A stretch of 10,754 bases of DNA from a bacterium (GTDB lineage: Bacteria; UBA9089; JASEGY01): positions 1 through 10,754 of the forward strand of contig JASEGY010000087.1 in NCBI GenBank assembly GCA_030019105.1, written 5' to 3'. The position numbers and the translations under genes were made by a program. The notes beneath the pieces are model-generated. The model saw nothing but the letters and a program-made list of their open reading frames with translations, searched no databases and was not told where the DNA came from. Below, piece by piece: positions 9,501 through 10,754 of the stretch; the first letter of the stretch is position 1, and each line of letters opens with the position of its first letter.

Positions 9501-10754
9501 TAATTAGTTACAACAATGTCTGGGGGAATGGAGTTGATTATGCAGGCTCTGCCGCCGGGGAAGGGGACATCTCGGCCGATCCCCTCTTCGTTGGCCCTGA
9601 CGATTACCATCTCCAATCAGGCTCCCCCGGTATCGATGCCGGCACTCCCGGGGCTGACTACTCCCGGGAGCCGGAACCCAATGGCAAACGAGTAAACATG
9701 GGCGCCTACGGCAATACAGTCGAGGCCACCCCTACTCGGATTATGCCTGTCCTGTCCCTGAGCGACCGGACTAACGGCAGTCAGGATTACGCTCTCTCAG
9801 CCAAGATTGATCTGGAAATTAGTAATGACCAGGGGGCCACCGCCTATCTGCTCAGTGAAGATATGACTAAACCACCGGCTGAAGATGATCCGGCCTGGAG
9901 CGGGAAGCCGGCAACTCTCACCCTTTCCGGAGGAGAGGGGACAAAGACGGTCTACCTTTGGGTCAAAAACCAGAGAGGTAAAGTTAACGCTGATTCGGTA
10001 AGCAAGACCATTATCCTGGACAGCTCCAAACCAACGGTTAGTCCTCCAACGGAAGGTTCTCCGGATATTGACTTCGATGCAGACGGGACATTTACTGTTT
10101 ACTGGGTTCCGGCTGAGGATAAACAGTCCGGCATAGCCGGCTACGAATTACAGGAGAGACAGGGAGAAGAGGGAGAATGGAATAGCCTGAGCGTGGAGGT
10201 CAGAGGTGATAGTAACAGCTACATGGTTACTGGCCGTCTGGAAGGAAACTTTTACCAGTACCGTCTCCGGGCCCAAAATAGGGCCGGCCTCTGGAGTGAC
10301 TATTCTACCACTTCAGACGGCATCATGGTAGCGGCGAACCTGGTCTCAAAAAAAGAAGGCGGAAAGATTACCACGACCGGCACGGTTTTAGCTGTCCCTG
10401 CCGCGGCCTTAGCTTCTGATGTCTATCTCTTTATTAACCTTGACCCCATTAACCGGCCCCGAACCGTGGACCCTGTCTACCTGACGATAGCCAACCAGGC
10501 GGATGAAGATGATTCCTCCCGGAACCGAATCGACGGCTCCCTGCGTGAGATCAGTGTCTATGACAGCTCCGGTCAATCCATCACCCGGTTTGACCAACCG
10601 GTAAAATTGAGTATCGCCTATTCGGATTCTGCGCCGGCCGATGGAATAGTAGATGGGACATCTCCGAAGATAGCAGAATCAGGCCTGAAGATATTCGGCC
10701 TTTCCGGAGGACAATGGGTAGATGTAGAAAAGATAGGCGGAAAGCAATTAGGGG
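575..10754 (+). CDS. Giant secreted subtilisin-like protease with TIG, FG-GAP propeller and beta-helix domains (3' end outside window)
   Basis: The frame is open for 3,393 complete codons without a stop and runs off the window. ATG 575 is chosen for its ideal Shine-Dalgarno and because it begins a clean Sec signal peptide: MNFLSR, a hydrophobic core, and likely cleavage after LVLA at residue 24. Domain order by residue: linker from a heptamer repeat (44-69); inhibitor-I9-like propeptide (70-145); S8 protease (about 160-462); Fn3 (466-561); MAM-like jelly-roll (562-743); TIG1 and TIG2 (747-930); seven-repeat propeller A (931-1271); TIG3 split by a cohesin-like segment (1272-1474); TIG4 (1476-1568); propeller B (1570-1944); TIG5 (1945-2041); TIG6 split by a second jelly-roll (2042-2279); beta-helix 1 (2282-2622); carboxypeptidase-regulatory-like sandwich (2623-2735); beta-helix 2 (2736-3056); Ig-like, Fn3 and a C-terminal domain. 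The protein should act outside the cell or on its surface; the substrate and anchor are not visible. The domains suggest proteolysis combined with adhesion or glycan binding. A sorting or anchoring signal, if any, lies beyond the window. Confidence 0.95.
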   Translation, partial: MNFLSRVVLLPAGLILMLGSLVLAETKEGGGDSNSAQSASSITEIRNSESAIPNPQSAIRNPQSEIRNRKYAPGQVLVKFKAGTLTGLQKAAHRKMGSQPIKSFSIIPVQQVDIPDSMTVEEAVKKYSQAPEVEYAEPNYYRSYFKTIPDDPRFDRLWGMDNPSDADIDAVEAWDIETGKSEVIVALIDSGVDLNHEDLADNIWTNSNDIPDNGIDDDHNGYIDDVNGWNFAARNNDPTNSDYYPWNSHGTAMAGSIAARGNNGIGITGVSWRAKIMPLAMNTWGPTVADEVEAIDYAVRHGAKVINASFGGNFFSRTEKEAISRANEAGVLMVASAGNDGGDNDLIPMYPASYDLPNIIAVAATGRHDYLTSFSNYGDFSVHLAAPGEHIYTTIPENGYQYIAGTSPAAAYVSGAAALIWAHGPDLSHLEVKARLMESVDLLPQLADKTVSGGRINLARALGAVFPNPPTNLLVTSTDQEITLTWTDPITNENGSPLSDLSTVQVYDNDSLTATIPAEVKTWLDPAPAPRPHVYHLRAVNSSGYESRLSTKSERITTAPSIFFDFEDDGGGFKPNDSWAWRWGQVKSGPRTAHSGENAWGVNLVLEFYQNGSSGYLDSPLLTLPPDAYLSFYHYFETITGQAAGCNVQISTDGGKEFSLLEPEGDYPTDEISALDYDPGFSGQSGTYLPVVFDLSEYARQEVIIRFEYGLGFEFPYWWWWGEKPQWEEQSFRWYIDDVAITAQSLPPTVSSIHPSFGEPTAETPVTISGSGFNTGTLVVLRGEDGTEIKGTGLTVVDSGTITTNFDLTGAEEGAYEIVVTNPDGLSASLPAGFTINPPLAVTAIYPSSGLNSGSLNLTALFGSQFMDGTGLKLTFPGEDDIEGVEIEIVSSNQIKGDFDLTGARTGLWDVVVTNPNGQSATLKTGFLVNTRVSTPYDWEMTDIGQGKKSGAMVAVVVGDADNDGLSEIYGANSDGYLYQNKDGEWVEVVLLEKWDSREPMKGIAIGDADNDGEAELYGVGRQQLYRFKWNGRRWKRTAIRPVSSYTGDIAIGDGNNDGRCEIYLAGSKNIYSLRWTGSDWERSTVGAAADYMGAVAIGDGDNDGFLDVYGASNDHHVYQFQWTGSDWDKTDLGSGSGPMLDVAVGDGDNDGFFEVYGACQDGHLYQFSSARPARPARPARPTGDPKDLANVGSPLRSVTIGDGDNDGKMEIYVAAEDGHLYRIEGNGTIIGLGKGSDYMLAVTTGDGDNDGYIEVYTGSSDSHLYQFAVTSTPRISGINPDFGSGISEVTLSGVRFGDGAEVKLVMGETEIMGSDITVADSVTGTVRELAFMVDGVENLDVAYLDVSYSEGITIIKITAGDLTEGATPQVNIEGGRVRMILNILGLAGVSGSGSIFKVTFVGDGEFSIDEVALGSTDATNISADVTQVITPVATLTAATLTVSFDLTEAEQGLWDVVITNPNGQSNTLTKGFFVNPVPALTTFYPPSGLNTGEVDIFFFGKYLSPDLEIKLSRAGQPEIEATELKLISSGQLKAGFDLTDAAPGPYQVIVTTLEGDSVGLPELFLVNRKQTQAYSWQTNNIGQVKPELLTMLTAGDGNNDGEIELYSSGLDGIQQFKWTTSGWDKDYVGGWGTFFVGVGDADNDGKAELYGTGFHGIYQFKWTGKEWKGASLGLETDILIIGFLIGDADNDGMKEIYAADESGCIYQIRRSGPAWERLKIGSIGGMPIGGAIADGDNDGSLELYVSSVEGEGIYQFRWTGSEWERNEVGSNEGMMGGLAVGDGDNDGQSEVYAVNEDGFIYRFQWKDSEWEKSKVIKIGKNVQPFMVIGDGDNDGDMELYVSDEKGAYQIQWTGSTWQKSFICALSSDLEKESGQYPPPIVFLEHKKETKSETLKSKLQARFGYENEMPGWILALTDGDNDGSLELYGTLPDIGGTYQVKQTTGPELSAVTPSQGADTGPITVTISGVRLDDKDGGMTVYLANDKKDMLSGRAVNLADSTTLTVTFDLAGASLGDWEVVVTNPDGQSDTLEAGFAIIAPQPSLISINPDQIMAASLPIDMEIIGANFRNSAEVKLDAASFFEDGESGNSKWDISGFVLTTEEAHSGNYSFSAGSKKDSPYLMETIDPILISPGKSTLSLWFYSTEGCWKDDWGYNYCGFPNAYIEISLDGRKWKWFDSFSSYESSWVKREFDLSKYEGEEVYLRIICETHRTGDVPVFYVDDIVVGPVIDLAEVAFQGEGLITATIPAGTMPDTYNVTVINPGGRKATLSNALKIERGPIRVVYVDINNISGEEDGSQDFPYTSIQAAIDVAFSGDTVSVAPGEYVENLVIEGKDIAIIGSSPWETSIEGAGGNEGDFDVPVSFGEDYPPPKYIFPNENKATVTFKKVKAGRIEGFAIIGVAGGEGVPPYISVGSEEGIIMPVPIPWSGAPAIRCEAANLVITGNVIAAGETGILLSEGSSAVISHNIIIDNTGSGIQVEPGPTSIVNNTIVGNGTGISMTFPGTEIPTSLPIAVNNIIVGNDIGITNYGFSPLLLTYNNVWGNPKEDYVDCSPGDEDISVDPLFVDPEEGDYHLRVNSPCLDAGDPDYDYSLEPKPNGGRINLGAYGNTPEATPTYPPDYFGSIAGTITYEGKADIGTIYVQALDEDGKVIADGQIINVVTDYGVKHGRSTDFIYASYVLDSLLPDTYYVRAFVDLDGDEEPGSGEPVEKYPDPVKVVSGETVAEIDITIIQLIPRTIYVDMSNQSGEEDGSQKYPYTGIQAGIDAANSGDTVSVAAGEYEANLVIEGKEIKLVGALAGATVIKGDENSSGVTFVAVSGGRIEGFTITVPMGMIIVCNNSSPIIHNNVITDGRVGISVDALSAPMITNNTIVNNVTGVIFWGEMPRFTVEELIEMLQEGFDLSALKPPIITNNIVVKNSNAGIMVEEDREGHVKWTIQQYAQDEAFITAIMEAGISLDMLMNIFAEWDGLPDPIISYNNVWGNGVDYAGSAAGEGDISADPLFVGPDDYHLQSGSPGIDAGTPGADYSREPEPNGKRVNMGAYGNTVEATPTRIMPVLSLSDRTNGSQDYALSAKIDLEISNDQGATAYLLSEDMTKPPAEDDPAWSGKPATLTLSGGEGTKTVYLWVKNQRGKVNADSVSKTIILDSSKPTVSPPTEGSPDIDFDADGTFTVYWVPAEDKQSGIAGYELQERQGEEGEWNSLSVEVRGDSNSYMVTGRLEGNFYQYRLRAQNRAGLWSDYSTTSDGIMVAANLVSKKEGGKITTTGTVLAVPAAALASDVYLFINLDPINRPRTVDPVYLTIANQADEDDSSRNRIDGSLREISVYDSSGQSITRFDQPVKLSIAYSDSAPADGIVDGTSPKIAESGLKIFGLSGGQWVDVEKIGGKQLG
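704..780 (+). repeat. Eleven-unit heptamer tandem array inside the protease gene
   Basis: Seventy-seven bases divide exactly into eleven 7-bp units with consensus GCAATCC. Three consecutive units are perfect (746-766); the others differ by one or two bases. The array is translated as EIRNSES-AIPNPQS-AIRNPQS-EIRNRK, a 7-residue peptide repeat. It sits in a low-complexity linker between the signal peptide and the propeptide, where variation should be tolerated structurally. Because 7 is not a multiple of 3, a gain or loss of one or two units would frameshift the protease. Confidence 0.9.
782..1960 (+). other. Domain: propeptide and S8 subtilisin-like catalytic domain
   Basis: The propeptide opens with YAPGQVLVKFK and closes with VEYAEPNYY, as in inhibitor-I9-type prodomains that assist folding and are then cleaved. 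The catalytic triad is visible: Asp189 in ALIDSGVD (codon 1139), His249 in HGTAMAG (codon 1319) and Ser407 in AGTSPAAAYVSG (codon 1793). The oxyanion-hole residue is Asn339 in ASAGNDG (codon 1589). Between Asp and His lies an Asp/Asn-rich loop (DDDHNGYIDD, near residue 216) that looks like a calcium-binding insert. The Ser motif has Pro in place of the usual Met (GTSP for GTSM) and Ala-Tyr for Pro-His. All key residues are intact, so an active serine endopeptidase is expected. The domain ends with GGRINLARAL. Confidence 0.93.
1970..2256 (+). other. Domain: fibronectin type III-like
   Basis: The segment starts PPTNLLVTSTDQEITLTW and continues with VYHLRAVNSSGYES, the A/B-strand tryptophan and F-strand tyrosine pattern of Fn3 modules. 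It links the protease to the jelly-roll domain. Fn3 modules in secreted bacterial enzymes usually act as spacers; no specific ligand can be inferred. Confidence 0.65.
2258..2806 (+). other. Domain: MAM-like/choice-of-anchor-type jelly-roll 1
   Basis: It begins FFDFEDDGGGF and includes AHSGENAW, LSFYHYFET, VQISTDGGKEF, VVFDLSEYA and WYIDDVAI, the motif order of MAM-like jelly-roll modules found in large secreted bacterial proteins. Residues about 562-743. A run of four tryptophans (near 2727-2738) followed by GEKPQW makes an unusually aromatic loop near the C-terminal end. The fold call rests on motif order. A carbohydrate- or protein-binding role is possible but unproven. Confidence 0.65.
2813..3364 (+). 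other. Domains: TIG/IPT 1 and 2
   Basis: Two tandem Ig-like TIG (IPT) domains. Each opens with a hydrophobic-Pro-x-x-G motif (VSSIHPSFGEP; VTAIYPSSGLN) and closes with a strand pair of the type YEIVVTNPDG or WDVVVTNPNGQSATL. They precede propeller A. The FDLTGA motif before each closing strand is shared with TIG3-5, showing that these copies arose by internal duplication. Confidence 0.85.
3365..4387 (+). other. Domain: FG-GAP/VCBS-type beta-propeller A (seven repeats)
   Basis: Seven calcium-loop motifs of the form GDxDNDGxxE start at 3449, 3593, 3731, 3869, 4010, 4178 and 4310. Spacing is 132-144 bp except for one 168-bp interval. Each repeat reads roughly: hydrophobic strand, GDGDNDG, EVYGA, HLYQF, WTGSDW. 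The block starts with a lone W strand (DWEMTDIG) and ends with HLYQF, as expected for Velcro closure of a seven-bladed propeller. FG-GAP propellers are calcium-stabilised and often bind partner proteins or glycans; the ligand here is unknown. The long interval contains the ARPARP insertion. Confidence 0.85.
4083..4118 (+). repeat. Perfect 18-bp tandem duplication in propeller A
   Basis: CCGCCAGGCCGGCTCGGC occurs at 4083-4100 and again directly at 4101-4118. It is read as repeated Ala-Arg-Pro. The stretch is GC-rich, accounts for most of the extra length in the fifth-to-sixth repeat interval, and replaces the usual WTGSxW of that blade. Confidence 0.9.
4556..4870 (+). other. Domain: cohesin-like segment nested in TIG3
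   Basis: The segment (residues about 1328-1432) contains VDGVENLDVAYLDVSYSEG, ITAGDL, GRVRMILN, LAGVSGSGSIFKVTF and then FSIDEVALG. This is the motif order of cohesin domains: a nonspecific n-l-x-g-a strand, Y-D-like turn, G-D-L, GxGxL/IxxIxF and a final strand pair. At about 105 residues it is shorter than the usual 140 or so, and its first strand may be supplied by TIG3. Cohesins bind dockerins in cellulosomes, but cohesin-like domains also occur in non-cellulosomal surface proteins. No dockerin is seen in this window. Confidence 0.6.
4873..4902 (+). repeat. 15-bp near-perfect tandem duplication at the cohesin/TIG junction
   Basis: GGCTACCCTGACCGC (4873-4887) is followed directly by GGCTACCCTGACCGT (4888-4902), differing only at the last base. 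It is read as ATLTA-ATLTV. It lies exactly where TIG3 resumes after the cohesin-like insertion and could be a junction scar. Confidence 0.85.
5281..6406 (+). other. Domain: FG-GAP/VCBS-type beta-propeller B (seven repeats)
   Basis: Seven motifs of the GDGDNDG type start at 5360, 5492, 5633, 5774, 5918, 6062 and 6323. In two (5774 and 6323) the leading Gly is replaced by Ala or Thr. Intervals are 132-144 bp except the last, which is 261 bp because of an extra 40-residue loop. The block opens with YSWQTNNIGQ and closes with GGTYQVKQ, again fitting Velcro closure. It is a paralogue of propeller A, with the same repeat number and the same flanking TIG pairs. Confidence 0.85.
6241..6272 (+). repeat. 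Degenerate heptamer-like units in the last blade of propeller B
   Basis: AAAATCC (6244-6250), GAAACCC (6251-6257), one extra T, GAAATCC (6259-6265) and AAACTCC (6266-6272) resemble diverged copies of the GCAATCC heptamer. They fall within the 40-residue loop that has no counterpart in the other blades. The resemblance is modest and could be chance. Confidence 0.35.
6407..7414 (+). other. Domains: TIG5 and interrupted TIG6
   Basis: TIG5 is complete (LSAVTPSQGADTG to WEVVVTNPDGQSDTL). TIG6 starts LISINPDQIMAAS, reaches NSAEVKLDAA and is broken by about 150 residues of a jelly-roll domain. It resumes with VAFQGEGLITATIPAGT and YNVTVINPGGRKATL. The halves join into one normal-length TIG domain when the insert is removed. 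Confidence 0.78.
6806..7261 (+). other. Domain: MAM-like jelly-roll 2 nested in TIG6
   Basis: The insert opens SFFEDGESGNSKW and includes AHSGNYSF, LSLWFYSTEG, IEISLDGRKW, KREFDLSKYEG and FYVDDIVVG, paralleling jelly-roll 1 (DFEDDGGGF, AHSGENAW, WYIDDVAI). Its middle (7021-7200) is AT-rich, about 35% GC by hand count (63 of 180), against about 58-63% in the flanking lines I counted (6601-6660, 7321-7380). It carries cysteines (GCW, YCGF, IICE), which are rare in the rest of the protein. This fits later acquisition. Confidence 0.7.
7418..8440 (+). other. Domain: right-handed beta-helix 1 (pectin-lyase-like fold)
   Basis: It starts VVYVDINNISGEEDGSQ, then YTSIQAAID, SGDTVSVAPGEY and NLVIEGKDI, the standard entry of DUF1565-type parallel beta-helices. 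Coils of the NVIA, HNIIIDN, NNTIVGNG and NNIIVGND type follow, then YNNVWGN. It ends VDPLFVDPEEGDYHL, SPCLDAGDPD and NLGAYGN, the usual closing motif. Related folds include polysaccharide lyases and hydrolases, but no lyase active site is visible, so a glycan-binding or structural role is as likely as catalysis. Confidence 0.85.
8441..8779 (+). other. Domain: carboxypeptidase-regulatory-like beta-sandwich
   Basis: The segment reads FGSIAGTITYEGKADIG, VQALDEDGKV, LPDTYYVRAFVDLDGD and EKYPDPVKVVSGETV. The SIxGTITY start and the pattern of Y-strands followed by an Asp-rich loop are those of transthyretin/carboxypeptidase-regulatory modules, common spacers in secreted proteins. It separates the two beta-helix copies. 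Confidence 0.6.
8780..9742 (+). other. Domain: right-handed beta-helix 2, with helical loop insertions
   Basis: This is a paralogue of beta-helix 1: IYVDMSNQSGEEDGSQ, YTGIQAGID, SGDTVSVAAGEY, NLVIEGKEI, coils such as HNNVITD and NNTIVNN, and the same ending (ADPLFVGPDDYHL, PGIDAGTPG, NMGAYGN). Two long loops (about 9233-9303 and 9374-9500) are predicted alpha-helical, which is unusual between coils of this fold. Confidence 0.85.
9743..10754 (+). other. Domains: Ig-like, Fn3 and truncated C-terminal region
   Basis: 9743-10020 is an Ig-like module (VLSLSDRTNGSQDY, then KTVYLWVKNQRGK and TIILDSSKP). 10021-10332 resembles Fn3 (FTVYWVPAEDKQSGIAGYEL, YQYRLRAQNRAGLWSDY). From 10333 a domain begins with LVSKKEGGKI and includes a GIVDGTSPK stretch and LKIFGLSGGQWVDV, resembling C-terminal domains of large secreted mosaics. 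The window ends inside it, so the C-terminal anchor or sorting signal is not visible. Confidence 0.6.

Noticed and set aside
2108..9616. Minus-strand open frames between about 2108 and 9616, including one of 270 residues at 5234-6046
   Set aside because: They lie entirely within the giant + strand gene. The longest follows the propeller repeat periodicity antisense, and none shows a Shine-Dalgarno or recognisable domain.

Overview
The window carries two genes on the + strand: a small HNH-endonuclease gene (78-518), and the first 3,393 codons of one giant open reading frame (575 to beyond 10754). The giant frame has no in-frame stop in the window. It fills about 95% of the sequence, and every other long frame inside it is a shadow.

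The organism cannot be named from this sequence. It is a bacterium of roughly mid GC content that exports very large, calcium-rich, mosaic surface or secreted proteins. Heptamer tandem repeats (consensus GCAATCC, read as the cyclic peptide AIRNPQS) and FG-GAP/TIG/beta-helix mosaics are, from memory, common in metagenome-derived candidate-phylum bacteria. That placement is an inference and was not tested.

Layout: 1-15 is the tail of a heptamer array. 25-80 holds the displaced start of the HNH gene, in two frames. 78-518 is the HNH gene, with its motif core and a long helical tail. 519-574 is a short spacer ending in a strong Shine-Dalgarno. From 575 the giant protein runs: Sec signal peptide; 11-unit heptamer array translated as a linker; inhibitor-I9-like propeptide; subtilisin-like S8 domain (Asp189, His249, Asn339, Ser407); Fn3; jelly-roll/MAM-like domain; TIG1-TIG2; seven-repeat FG-GAP propeller A; TIG3 interrupted by a cohesin-like segment; TIG4; seven-repeat propeller B; TIG5; TIG6 interrupted by a second jelly-roll domain; right-handed beta-helix 1; a beta-sandwich of carboxypeptidase-regulatory type; beta-helix 2; Ig-like, Fn3 and a C-terminal domain cut by the window end.

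The giant protein looks like a secreted or cell-surface protease carried on a long adhesive or glycan-binding stalk. The TIG-TIG-propeller block is repeated twice and followed by a third TIG pair. Two TIG domains have whole domains inserted into them. The heptamer array lies inside the coding sequence ahead of the protease, and its 7-bp unit means that any copy-number change not divisible by three would shift the frame. I see no CRISPR array, tRNA, rRNA, complete insertion sequence or credible minus-strand gene. There is no sign that the HNH gene and the protease share a function.
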